DNA from: Pachyseris speciosa
Taxonomy: Eukaryota > Cnidaria > Anthozoa > Scleractinia > Pachyseridae
Reading direction: 5' to 3'
DNA length: 64,000 bases
Assembly: GCA_016490735.1 (NCBI GenBank)
Contig: JAEMWC010000006.1
Coordinates: forward strand, 1,435,001-1,499,000
The position numbers and the translations under genes were made by a program. The notes beneath the pieces are model-generated. The model was not told the origin of the DNA. It worked only from the letters and a program-made list of their open reading frames with translations, and made no database searches. This document shows, in pieces, positions 1 to 10,360 of this stretch (within the stretch, counting starts at the first letter, position 1; the number at the start of each line of letters is the position of its first letter).

Positions 1-470
1 TGTTGTGATTTCAACCGTTTTATTAATGCCGGTCATTATCCTTTGTTTAAGAGGTGTGGGAAAATGTTTTAAATTGAAGCGTACCAGAACACTTCCGATG
101 TCCTGTGAGCTAAGTCTGTTCAATTTTGATGGTGATAGCGAGGAACACGTAGTATTTGATGTCACTACTTTGTAAATACGCAACGGATTTAATCTATTCA
201 CACCAAAATCTAAAGAAAAATGTATTAACTTTTAGAAATCGTTTAAAATATAAGTCTCTGATGTTATTCTAGGGACTAAGTTTAATTTTCATTAAAATTG
301 TGGTAAAATTGGTTATGACTTTCATTGAATGTGGTGGCTCCTAAAAGCGTCGTACGTTTTTACCTACAGCATCCTGTTGGATTTACAGGGACAGACCGAG
401 TTTCCTCCGTTTCAAGAAATCGTGGTAACTCCTTGGAAACGGATATGCTGTAATAATCCGATATCTCGTT

Positions 471-797
471 TCACAGCTTGGCTTCCAGGAGTAACTGATA
501 AATGCATATATCTTTCGTGGGAAAACCCCACGGATCAAAACCAATCACTTTTGGCATTTTAAAGACGTACATGAAATAGTGTCCATATCCGTCTTTGAAC
601 CCCTTCTCGACGATAGTGTAGTCGCTTCGATCCTCCCACGTCTTCTTGATCAAAAAAGCTAGACAACTTGTTAAATTAAAGTTTCTCCTAAACTTGGACG
701 GGTGTAAATTTTTGTCCAGATCAACATGTCTGACGTTGATGTGCTTAGCGTGGTCTTCGCTGAGTATCACATCGCAGTTTTCAAAGGAAAAAACCAT
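471..797 (-). CDS. Orphan ORF, 108 aa, hypothetical protein
   Basis: An ATG-to-stop reading frame of 108 residues on the minus strand. It begins MVFSFENCDV and has a His-rich N-terminal half (EDHAKHINVRH) and a C-terminal half rich in aromatic residues (GYGHYFMYVFKMPKVIGFDP). No signal peptide or membrane segment is visible. The composition looks like a folded protein rather than translated repeat, because aromatic and charged residues are well mixed and there is no low-complexity run. I do not recognise the family. It could be a single-exon gene, one exon of a larger gene or a relic of a mobile element; no splice sites were assigned. The opposite-strand ORF at 329-562 looks like its shadow. 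Confidence 0.4.
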   Translation of the reverse strand: MVFSFENCDVILSEDHAKHINVRHVDLDKNLHPSKFRRNFNLTSCLAFLIKKTWEDRSDYTIVEKGFKDGYGHYFMYVFKMPKVIGFDPWGFPTKDICIYQLLLEAKL

Positions 798-925
798 CTC
801 GATGGTGAAGCAGTAACGCAGATAACCTTCTGGAAGAACGAAGTGAGTGAATGAGAAAAATTACAACGTGACTGGCAAGACAAGGCAAAGGAAACAAAAC
901 AATTATAAAAAGGTTAATAAACCGT

Positions 926-1345
926 AGAAGCGAGATTAAAGTCGGCGCGTTTGTAATCACCGTCTCTTTGAAATCGCGTTGTAGTCGGTTTGGATGAGTT
1001 GAAATTGAGCTTATCCATTTTATTATGTCGCAGAAGCGGCGCGTTTGTAATCACCGTCTCTTTTAGCGTTGTAATCAGTTAGGTTCAGTTGTAATTGAGC
1101 TTATTTGTGCCGTAGAAGCGGTTAGTTTGTAATCACTCAACGCTTGCAATCAACGCGCACTCCTGGAGAAAAACGCAGCTACGAAATGGCCCTCTTGGCC
1201 CGTGTGGCCCTCTTGGCCCGATAAATGTCGTGTTCTAAGGCGTTTTGTTCAGTTTGAATTCAGCTTACACATTATCAAAACGATAATTAGCCGTTGTTTC
1301 AAGAAGCGGTGCGTTTGTACTAACCGCTTCGGTTGCGTTACCCAA
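926..1345. repeat. Imperfect direct repeats of about 100 bp
   Basis: A module containing GTAGAAGCG..., GCGCGTTTGTAATCACC, GTCTCTTT and GTTGTAATC...TTGAGCTTA is repeated at roughly 926-1015, 1028-1100 and 1110-1145, with a diverged unit near 1300-1345. A second short duplication (TGGCCCTCTTGGCCCG) lies at 1187-1202 and 1205-1220. No coding sequence is evident here. Confidence 0.6.
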
Positions 1346-1756
1346 AACATTAATTTCTAACTCCATGCGAGATTCCGCGAATACCCTGGGGAAAAACATA
1401 GCTAAAATGTGGGGTTTTTGGCTGTCGTTTCGTGTTAAATTAACGATAGATTTAGTTTTGCAGACAGTTTTGTTCATTTGGAATCAAACTTTCACAGAGA
1501 TAAGATGGTGCGGGTTAAAATTTTTAGTTAGATTATCGTTTATCGTAAAACAATTCAATCACTAATTTAATTACAACCATAGTCATTGTGTGATACCAGG
1601 AAAACAATACTTTGAATGGAGTGGACTTGGTATCCATTTCAAGGTAGGACGGGTAACCGTGGCTTTTTTAAAGTTCTGTTGACCGCCAAATTGAATGAAA
1701 CCTAATTTAGAATAAATGGTTGGCTACCACACCACGTTCTAATAGTAAACGGACAC

Positions 1757-1765
1757 TATAAAAAG
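1757..1765 (+). promoter_or_regulatory. TATA-box-like site
   Basis: TATAAAAAG lies 51 bp before the ATG at 1816, which opens a short frame, and just upstream of the longer frame at 1814-2107. The match to a TATA box is good, but one element alone does not prove a promoter. Confidence 0.3.
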
Positions 1766-1813
1766 ACTAACAGAATCGTTACTTGAACTAACCGCAACTT
1801 CTGTTCGCAATAA

Positions 1814-2107
1814 ACATGTCGAAAGCTTTCCAAGAAACTCTCGAAAAAAGCACTACGAGAAGTGGAGCGAGGCTTATCTCTACCTGGCAACAGTTTGGTA
1901 GATTTGACACCCCTGCCGATAATACACGGCCCTGTCAAGCCACCACTACTCGATGGTAAAGTCGAGCTCAACGTAAACTTCCTGGCTCACGTTGAAGATC
2001 GCCACACAAGACACCGGACGGAGCTGATGCTGCGGAAGCGAATCGCCCAACAAAATGAGGTGATAGATGAGTTGTTCTCAAATCTACCCTCGTTTCTTGA
2101 GCAGTAG
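1814..2107 (+). pseudogene. Small basic ORF, possible frameshifted gene
   Basis: An open frame of 97 codons runs from just after a stop at 1811 to TAG at 2107. It has no ATG of its own near the start. The nearest ATG (1816) lies in another frame and gives MSKAFQETLEK and a 47-residue product ending at 1959. The long frame starts with a Lys/Arg-rich stretch (KLSKKLSKKALREVERG), continues with a proline-rich middle and ends with a charged, helix-like segment (RKRIAQQNEVIDEL). A TATA-like box sits upstream. One reading is a small gene whose start and body were separated by a single indel; the other is chance. The product is not recognised. Confidence 0.3.
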
Positions 2108-2109
2108 AG

Positions 2110-3110
2110 TGGAGAGCAAAAAATCTAATCCCACTGGCTCTTTTAGGAGCCACCAAATGTTATGAAAGTCAATAACCAATGATGTGGAAAATCACACAGC
2201 TTAGCAAAATGGTTGCCAACACATATAATTTACCAAACGTGTGAGAACATATTTGGATATCAAACAGTTTATGCTGACTTATCTGGACTTTTTCATGTTT
2301 ATTGTTGATTCCATTCATTATTCGTTGTTTGAAGAGATTGATAAATCTGTGGAAAGCGAAACGAGAAAGGGTGTCGCGAGTATCAAATTCTCTTCTCCTC
2401 GTCTCGCGCTCCGCGCTCGTGTGTCGCGCTTCGCGCTCCATCTCTCCTGCTTGACGCTCGGCTAAATAAGCGCCTGTTATGCAGACTATATGTGAGGTAC
2501 CTACTTTAAAAATATATGTTTTCTTATATATTTTCTTACTGTCAACCACATCGTCTAGAATTAAGCGCATTCCCCATCAAAAAGTTTCACAAATTCTAAA
2601 AGACATTGTTTATACTTTCACCTTTCAGTAACCAAGCACTTAAAAATTTGCTGGTTATTATTGTCTCAAGGGTTATGTTTTCACTTGTTTGTTTACAGAC
2701 CAACATTTACTAACTTGTTTACAGACAATATTTCTGTTTTCATTGTGTAATTTAACCCCAGATTTGAACCGTTCAATTAAATATTTAAATTACAGAAGAA
2801 CGCAACTTTCACAAGGCACTCAGATAAAGCGCTTCTATACCTTCTTTGTAGATCGAGCTATTCTCATTCATTTCATTTATTTGTCAATTTTATAATATTT
2901 AAGAGGAATGCACCTAAGTTAGTGGCGAGGTGACCTCAGGAAACCACAAGGCTTATAGGAGAGCCTACCTCGAAGGATGATATAAAGTATAAATGTGGCA
3001 AATCATACGATGACCACAACAAATCTCGAGGGAAACTCAACGCAAATCTTGAGTTTGTATGTAAATATAGGGTTGAGAGAAGAGTTGAGATCTGTTTTGC
3101 ATAACGAGTG
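2110..3110. other. Stretch with no recognisable gene
   Basis: AT-rich sequence with only short, compositionally poor frames. At 2395-2455 there is a local run of CTCGCGCTCCGCGCTCGTGT-type repeats (GCGC/TCGCGCT), which creates spurious ORFs on both strands. I see no splice-site-flanked exon or RNA gene. Confidence 0.5.
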
Positions 3111-3115
3111 TGTGA

Positions 3116-3484
3116 CTAACAGAGCGGAAGCCAAGAAAAGTTAGCTAAGAATTTATTTTTCTCTCTCATCGCCAAAGCAGAGAGGTCAGATAGCATCGGA
3201 ATTTTCAGTGTTGAGATAGAAGAGAACGCCGTTTTGTAACAACCAGTCGGGATTGAAATAGAGAGTATTTGACTGGCACATTGAATAGTGCAGCCATTGC
3301 AGCGATTTACTTTTTCTTCATGCATCAGTGAGTCTAGTATAGCCACCTAAGTAAGCGGTAATATCTGAGCGACAAGACTGGCTATCCTCTAGCGTTGACC
3401 TTGTGCCACTTCGTCAACCGTCCAGAAAGGTTTAGAACTGGACTCGACTTGCATGTTTGGAAACACCTCACCAAAGAAATAACT
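3116..3484 (-). pseudogene. Degenerate copy of repeat-family gene (Cys-rich module)
   Basis: On the minus strand this shares a coding module with 4404-4994: FGEVFPNM, VESSSKPF, TVDEV, then QSCRSDITAY, then HEEKVNRCNGC. A four-base insertion after the DITAY codons shifts the frame, and the homology ends after the NRCNGC motif, so this is a broken copy. The module looks like a multicopy cnidarian gene or transposon-associated ORF. No catalytic motif was seen. Confidence 0.5.
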
Positions 3485-4260
3485 CGACCGACCCCTTTGC
3501 ACTTCACGTTTGAATTTTGCTAAGCAAGTGAGTAAGTCACAGAAAGGATTATACACTCCTTTTCGTTTAGAAAATAATTTTTGTTTTTCGAACAGATCGC
3601 TTTAGCTCAAGATGAATTTTCGTTTGTTAGCCTTTTTGATTTCAATATTTCACCCCCTTTCACTCGCTAATTATAATTTTCTAAATTAAACCATGTGGTT
3701 TTGAAAAAATTTTCAATTTACCATTGAACTAAGCGGCAGGGGAATTTAACCGTGCCCCTTTGAACATCCCGTTTTATTCTTGCTAAGCATGTGAGTAAGT
3801 CGCGAATACACAGCGTTGCTGAGTGAACAATTTTCACTATTCTTACAGTTAGACTGATTTCGTTACATGTGTTTGCTGAAAGACAACTAGACGCCTTTTG
3901 AAGATAAACCGCCTTGTAAAAGTTAGAAAACAGAGACAGTTTAACGAGTGAATGGCTACTGCGAGCTATTACCGTCTGAAATTCAGATAGTGGCCCAAGA
4001 AAAATCATTGTTACATGGCGAACTACGGGTATTATCACATCGGAACATTCAATCGATGGTAAGGAACAATTCTAAATCGAACTCAATGAGAGTGGCGCTA
4101 ATCAAATGGAAAAATGCTAACCGATGGCGATGGAATGTGCGAAACCAAAGAATGTTAGACACAATGATTTAAAAATTTGAAACTTGTATGAATGTATGAA
4201 AAGATCCCTATTTATCACTCATTCGCGAATACGCGACTATCAACTACTGCTTTGAGTTCA
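3485..4260. repeat. Short duplicated segment, otherwise empty
   Basis: A segment of about 60 bp is present twice, near 3484-3545 and 3750-3810, with the shared core GTGAGTAAGTC. ORFs here (for example 3718-4038 minus and 3948-4172 plus) overlap one another and show no recognisable domain. Confidence 0.35.
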
Positions 4261-4403
4261 TCTGATCATTTTCGCTATGGCTTGTCAAGATGCTGTCTTT
4301 GTTAAAACGCTTCCCAAACAAATTCGACCTGTGATCCTCACCACTACTTCTGACGGGTTGAATGCTGCAGTTGTCTCGCTGGCTGTTACGAGAAACCTAC
4401 CGT

Positions 4404-4994
4404 TTAAATGCTACATTTGAATTTCACTGAGGTCATTGTTCTCTGAATTGACTCTTTCACTGATATTTTCCCACTTGAGACCACTGGGGCCATAATAAAC
4501 TGAATGCAAATTCGATCTTGTAGTTGCTTCGCTCGAGTAACTTCACCACAAATTCCTTCAAGCTCCAGAGATGTGAGGTATAGACTGGTCCAAGGCGTCT
4601 TTGCGAGCTCGCTCACGTAGGCTTCCCAGGATTTGCTTAGTTTGAAGCCAAGAGCACTGCAAACACTTTCGGCAATTTTTTGGACGTCGTTGAGGTTGAT
4701 TTTCTCCGACACGTAATCTCGAAAATACATCCAAGCATCTTCGCTATCCATCATCAGACAGGAGTGCTGTATTTGACTGGGATGTTGAATAGCGCAGCCA
4801 TTGCAGCGATTTACTTTTTCTTCATGGATCAGTGAGTCTAGTATAGCCACGTAAGCTGTAATATCTGACCGACAAGACTGGGTATCCTCTGCCGTTAAAC
4901 TTGTTCCACTTCGTCAACCGTCAAGAAAGGTTTAGAACTAGATTCAACTTCCATGTTTGGAAACACCTCACCAAAGAAATAACTCGACCGATAG
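4404..4994 (-). pseudogene. Repeat-family gene fragment with Cys-rich module
   Basis: The minus strand carries a 148-codon frame starting MAILDSLIHEEKVNRCNGC and continuing through CLMMDSEDAWMYF, KIAESVCSALGFKL, SWEAYVSEL and PWTSLYLTSLELEG. Upstream the same frame stays open through TAEDTQSCRSDITAYVA. A further homologous block (FGEVFPNM, SSSKPFLTVDEVEQ) lies in another frame, so at least one frameshift separates them. The N-terminal half is duplicated at 3116-3484. Paired Cys and His residues suggest a metal-binding module, but I cannot name the family. It resembles uncharacterised multicopy cnidarian proteins found near mobile elements. Confidence 0.5.
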
Positions 4995-5132
4995 ACGGGG
5001 AAACAATAGAGTTTTCTATATATGTAAATACCTTCGAAGCCATGAAAGCCGTAGAACAATATACTCAAGGAACCATGCAAACACAGTTTGCCACTCAGCT
5101 TTCGACACATCTCTATTGAAAGAAAAACTTTT

Positions 5133-5204
5133 TGCCCCGAGTCAGAATCGAACCGACGTTCCCCAGTTACTAGTCGGGCGTGATAACCACTACACTACCG
5201 GAGC
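5133..5204 (-). tRNA. tRNA-Thr (AGT), left arm of palindrome
   Basis: A 72-nt cloverleaf on the minus strand. The acceptor is GCTCCGG/TCGGGGC (all seven pairs counting G-T), the D arm contains box A (TAGTGTAGTGG), the anticodon loop CTAGTAA gives AGT, and the T arm GTCGG-TTCGATT-CTGAC contains box B. The variable loop has only four bases and the last anticodon-stem pair is an A-C mismatch. It may be a functional gene or a recent copy. Confidence 0.7.
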
Positions 5205-5441
5205 AACCACGCTGGCAACGCGGCCACTTTAGAAAGTGAGTAGTATCGCACGTCATCCATTCCTCAGAACATTTTTCTTTCGAGACTTTTGTGTGTTTCC
5301 TGGCTTCTAAATTCCCTGAACTGGAACGAAGGTATTTACAGGCCAGGAAACACACAAAAGTCTCGAAAGAAAAATGTTCTGAGGAATGGCCGACGTGCGA
5401 TACTACTCACTTTCTAAAGTGGCCGCGTTGCCAACGTGGTT

Positions 5442-5513
5442 GCTCCGGTAGTGTAGTGGTTATCACGCCCGACTAGTAACTGGGGAACGTCGGTTCGATT
5501 CTGACTCGGGGCA
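5442..5513 (+). tRNA. tRNA-Thr (AGT), right arm of palindrome
   Basis: Identical in sequence to the copy at 5133-5204 but on the plus strand. It has the same acceptor, AGT anticodon, four-base variable loop and A-C mismatch at the base of the anticodon loop. Sharing the exact mismatch with its mirror copy fits duplication or gene conversion between the palindrome arms. Confidence 0.7.
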
Positions 5514-5600
5514 AAAAGTTTTTCTTTCAATAGAGATGTGTGTCGAAAGCTGAGTGGCAAACTGTGTTTGCATGGTTCCATGAGTATATTAATAGAGTTT

Positions 5601-6601
5601 TCACTTAACCATTATCACATTAATAACGTGACGACTACCGTCTTTGTAGAGTAAATAATAACTTAAGCAAACGTCAGCGAGAGGTTGCGAAGGATGTCAT
5701 CCACTGTCTCTGTTATGTAAAGGAATACATCCACTGTTATTATCCTAAGGAATTCATCCACTGTCTCTGTTGTGTAAAGGAATACATGCACTATAATTAC
5801 GTCATCGACATTAATGTATTCCACAGCAATTTAATGAGAAACCACAGCGAAAAAACGGAAACCGTGGTGCCTAATACACTACTTACATTTACAGTAATCT
5901 AGCTTTGTTTGCCCCCCACCCTCAGCCAAGATGGTGTCTTAAGCTGTGGAAAGGTCTATTCCTCTATTTACAACGAGTCGAGTTGCACGCAATTCTTCGC
6001 CTGACGTTTACAATATGCCTGCGATCGTTCTTCATCTTTATTGTCCTAGTTCCTTACAAGTTATTTTTGGTTGAGTCCAAGTTGTATTTGTCGATTTCTG
6101 TGTTTTGTGAGCCCCTTGCCACCAAAATTGTCTTCGTAGGATGCTCTGTCGAACGAGCTAGATCAAAAAATATGACCGAACACAGATTGACCATTTGACT
6201 GTTGGTGTAAAAAGTCACAAAAGGAGTGCGATATATGCTGATCGCCTATTGTGTAGAAAAGACACATTGCCAGAAAATTTCCGTCCAATATCAGAATTCT
6301 TGATTTCAATTGTGTCTGTAACCAGTCCGATAAATGTATATTCCCAGAGACCCTCCAGCCCGTCTTGCACACTTTCGCTAATCCCGAATTTGCCCGTAAA
6401 TTGTTCGTCCCATCCCGACTATCACCACTGGGTCTCCGAGGAGAGTGTTTGTCTGCTTGAGATGTAACATATCATGTCGTTTTTTTTTTTTTTTTTTTTT
6501 TTGCTTAGGCGGTGGCACTCCCGGTCTACTGTTTGTCAATAATTTTATAAAATTCCACTTTCCTAAAAGTTAGGCTAATAAATATGTTTTACATCTTGTA
6601 G
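5601..6601. other. Region upstream of locus A; no exon found
   Basis: A direct repeat of about 33 bp (CATCCACTGTCTCTGTT core) occurs at 5697-5729 and 5755-5787. A poly-T run of 23 lies at 6480-6502. Because the first visible SRCR exon begins in phase 1, a signal-peptide exon must lie upstream, but I could not identify one here. ORFs at 5905-6198 and 6195-6467 have no supporting features. Confidence 0.4.
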
Positions 6602-6964
6602 CTTTTGAATTGAGATTGCAAGGTTCTCCAGTTTCTCACGCTGGCAGAGTGGAACTTCGAATCAAAGGGGTCTGGGGATCGATTTCCAATTATGGTTTTT
6701 TCCATTGGTATGATACGTATGAAAGAGTCAGAGCAGTTGCAGTCATATGTAGACAGCTGGGCTTTAGTGACGGCATCATTTCTACTATAAGGATGGAGTT
6801 TGGAAAGGGAACTGGACCCCAGTGGTTTCGTTCTTATGAGATGCATTGCTCGGGAAGTGAACACAATCTAATGGATTGCATTTCCACACAACCTTGGCTA
6901 GGACGTTATTCCTTTTTAGAAGATCTGGGTGTCGTCTGCAAGCCAAACATTTCTCAACTTAACA
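6602..6964 (+). CDS. Locus A exon: SRCR domain 1
   Basis: Acceptor TTGTAG ends at 6601 and donor GTAAGT starts at 6965. The exon is 121 codons, phase 1 at both ends. It opens FELRLQGSPVSHAGRVELR and has the SRCR hallmarks GVWGS, VICRQLGF, GTGPQWF, HCSGSE, LMDC and LGVVC. Cysteines C3, C5, C6 and C8 of the SRCR scheme are present; C2 (after GVWG) and its partner C7 are both missing. Its closest relative is the exon at 38677-39042. Confidence 0.9.
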
Positions 6965-9900
6965 GTAAGTTATCCAATCTAATTTCATCCGTTGTTAAGT
7001 TTTGGGAAATAGTCAGGTTTTCTTACTAACAGAATTCTAGCGAGGGTAGCTATTTTTCTTTACATTAATGAATATCACGGACATCAAACTGAACTCGAAC
7101 GACAAATAGTTTAATCAGGTCATTACCAATATTTGACCGAAGCCAGTGACCTACCGTTTAGTTTCTCAGCCTTAAGGCTCAGGGGTCGTCTGAAGAGTTA
7201 CACTTACGGGTTCGTCTGTCGAATCGCCATCCATGAGTACGACATCAGTCATCTTGAGGTTAAAGGGGCTAACACTGTCTATGTGTACGTCTGGTAACAA
7301 CTTGGGTGGGAGATGTGAGGGGGGCGTCCTCTTGGGGGCTGTTGGCATGGTCTTTCCTAGGCTATCGTTTTTGTTGTTCTGTAGCTGTCCTATTGTCTTC
7401 ACATATCTTGGCGCCTTTGTGGATGTAGTGGCGCCACCTTGGTCGCTCCATGGCAGTTTGTTCCCTGGTGCCAGGATGGATTCTAACCACTTTCATTGAA
7501 GTCGTCAAAGACTCTTTGAAGCGTTTCTTCTGCGCGCCGAAGAGGAGTCTCTTGGGCAGCCGATGGTCTGGAATGCAAGCTACATGCCCCGACTGCATCA
7601 GGAAGGTGTGGATGCTGGGCAGGTCTGCTTGGGCAAGCACCTCAGTACCTGGAATGTTGTCCTGCCGTTTGATGTTGTGACGTTTCCTTAGTTAGGTTGT
7701 GTGGAAGTGGTTAAGCTTCTTAACATGCCATTGGTACTCTGTCGAGGTTTTACATTCGGACAGGAGTGTGCATTGGAAGAACAACAGCTCTGTACTCTTT
7801 CAGCTTCATGACTAGACTGATCCCCCTTTGTTGCCAACTTTGGCGTACAGTGTTCCAAAGGTTGCACAAGCTCTTGCAGTTCGGTGGTCACTTCGTCGTC
7901 AATTGTGATGTCCTGGGACAGCGTGGTACCAATGTAAATGAACGTGGTGTTCACTACACTGACCATTGACAGTTATGTTAGGTTCAGCGTAGGATCCTCC
8001 TGTAGCTGGTTGATGTTATGTCTTAGTCGTCGTTGTACTTATGGTGAGACCGAATTTTGTACAGGCAGTGGAAAACATGTCAGCGCTGAATTGCATGTCA
8101 GCTTCTCAGCCAGCGTTCAGGGCGCAGACACAAAGTATCTGATAACATCTGCCATGACTTTGGTTTTTACTTGAAGCCTTCCGAGGCTGAACAGCTTTCC
8201 GTCAGTTATGAACCTCATGACAATTCTTACGTCCCCTTCGTCAGCATTGCAGACAACATGATGCTGAATAGTATGGCAGCCAACACACGGCCCTGCATCA
8301 CGCTGTTTGCGGTACAGAATGGGTGCGATGTTTTAACATTGTTCTGGCATAGAGCCTTTATGTCGTCATGGAACTGCTGCACCATGAAGACAAACTTCGG
8401 TGGGCGTCCGTACTTGGCCATGATCTTCCACAGACCTTCTCGACTGACAGTGTCAAAGGTTGTGATCAGGTCGATATAGGTAGAGAACAGGTCGGAGGTG
8501 TGTTCCATATCTATGGCCCGTGTGTCTTTCCTAAAGCCACACTGACTTTCTGAAAGAAATCGTGGGTCAAAATGTGTTTTGAGACGGTTGAGCAGGATCC
8601 TAGCCAGTATCTTGCCTGCAGTAGAAAGGAAGGATATTCCTCGGCGGTTGTTGCAAACCTGGCAGTTTCCTTGACGTTTTTACAAATGAATAATAGACGC
8701 GTGTTTGAAATTCTGCAGAAGAAACAGTTGAAGGAGCCTTGTTCATGTAAGTTATTACATGAACCACCCAGTCTCTTAGGATACTTCACAAATTAATGTG
8801 ATGAAGTAAGCTGAAGCCACTCAAAAGGCACTAAGGCCACAAGGTAGCGGGCATTACCCCTTAAATCTACCAAAGCAAAGATTGAGCCCAAGCATTAGCA
8901 GCCATGGACAGCTGTTTCGGCCTTGTTAGGCCTCATCAGCATGGCATAGTTAATGCTCATGCTCAAGTACCAACATATCAATAAAACAAGCAATGAAAAC
9001 GTAAAGATTGTGGGATGTGGCTGGAGTGACAAGGATACTTCACAAATTAATTGTGATGAAGTAAGCTGAAGCCACTCAAAAGGCACTAAGGCCACAAGGT
9101 AGCGGGCATTACCCCTTAAATCTACCAAAGCAAAGATTGAGCCCAAGCATTAGCAGCCATGGACAGCTGTTTCGGCCTTGTTAGGTCTCATCAGCATGGC
9201 ATAGCTAATGCTCAGGCTCAAGTACTCAAGTACTTGAGCCTGAGTATTAGTACTAGCTGCTAGCTCGAAAACCTTACGGTTATCTAGCTGCTAAGCATTT
9301 CCTTCTATGTAATAATATTTAGTTTTAAATTGTAATTGATTATTTTATGTGTTAAGTTGCTAATTATTTAATAATTTTTACAAACCGTGTAATGAAAATG
9401 TGAATAAAGTGTTGTTGTTGTTGTTGTTGTTGTTGTTCTTGCTGCTAATGCTTGGGCTCAATCTTTGCTTTGGTAGATTTAAGGGGTAATGCCCGCTACC
9501 TTGTGGCCTTAGTGCCTTTTGAGTGGCTTCAGCTTACTTCATCACATTAATTTGTGAAGTATCCTTATCACTCCAGCCACATCCCACAAGCTTTACGTTT
9601 TCATTGCTTGTTTTATTGATATGTGGGTACTTGAGCCTGAGCATTAGCTATGCCATGCTGATGAGGCCTAACAAGGCCGAAACAGCTGTCCATGGCTGCT
9701 AATGCTTGGGCTCAATCTTTGCTTTGGTAGATTTAAGGGGTAATGCCCGCTACCTTGTGGCCTGAGTGCCTTTTGAGTGGCTTCAGCTTACTTGATCACA
9801 TTAATTTGTGAAGTATCCTTGTCACTCCAGCCACATCCCACAAGCTTTACGTTTTCACCCAGTCTCTTACTTTGTTTCAATCTGAATTCTCGTAATTGAA

Positions 9901-10327
9901 TAGGGTGACGGAATTGACTCCCCCTTACACTTGAAGATAAAGTTATACAGACAGAAAGAGACACAGACAGACAGACAGACAGACAGTCAAAGCTAGTGAC
10001 CAATAGATTGAATAGAAATGTAAATTACTCTTTGCTTTTGATGCAGATTTTCAAGTTCGTTTGGTAGGGTCAAGATTTGCTTTCGCGGGCACAATGGAGG
10101 TGTTATATTACGGAATCTGGGGCGGCATATTTGGTTACAACATGGACATTCGCGTGGGTCACGTGATTTGCCGACAGCTGGGATACTTTGGTGCTGACCA
10201 AATTTTCCATAAAACTGCGTTTGGGTCAGTGAAAGGCCCTTTTTGGATATATAGCATAACGTGTAATGGAAACGAAACAAACATCTCGCAGTGTGCACTG
10301 ACAACATATGACAAAGTATGGCGTCAC

Positions 10328-10360
<33 letters not shown>

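Larger units (their letters stand above)
5058..5600. repeat. ~540-bp palindrome carrying two mirror-image tRNAs
   Basis: The left arm (about 5058-5305) and right arm (about 5342-5600) are nearly perfect reverse complements around a spacer of about 36 bp at 5306-5341. The innermost paired sequence is TGTGTGTTTCCTGG and its complement. Each arm carries one tRNA-Thr-like gene, so the two point away from each other on opposite strands. This is most simply a snap-back (inverted) duplication of a tRNA gene with its flanks. Confidence 0.85.
8779..9855. mobile_element. Composite retrozyme insertion with inverted units
   Basis: A 1077-bp insertion flanked by a 14-bp target-site duplication, CACCCAGTCTCTTA (8765-8778 and 9856-9869). 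From left to right: two head-to-tail hammerhead-bearing units on the minus strand (about 8779-9233, cleavage sites 255 nt apart); a turn-around with CTCAGGCTCAAGTACT facing its own complement (9211-9240); an AT-rich LINE-type 3' tail with AATAAA and (GTT)n (9250-9436); then one partial and one ribozyme-bearing plus-strand stretch (9437-9855). Nothing in it codes for a protein. It sits in intron 1 of locus A. Confidence 0.8.

Noticed and set aside
3612..3689. ATG frame MNFRLLAFLISIFHPLSLA that looks like a signal peptide, considered as first exon of locus A
   Set aside because: It reaches a stop within 25 codons and contains no GT donor that would leave phase 1, so it cannot splice to the exon at 6602.
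5291..5476. Two mirror ORFs (5170-5355 minus, 5291-5476 plus) with the same protein text
   Set aside because: They are the two arms of the tRNA palindrome read in opposite directions.
5905..6198. 97-aa hydrophobic ORF just upstream of locus A
   Set aside because: It starts at a non-ATG codon, has no donor in the required phase, and is not repeated upstream of locus B.
8895..9146. 83-aa minus-strand ORF, and the similar 101-aa ORF at 39507-39812
   Set aside because: Both are translations of the retrozyme unit (shared text NYAMLMRPNKAET), with the hammerhead core inside. They are not protein-coding.
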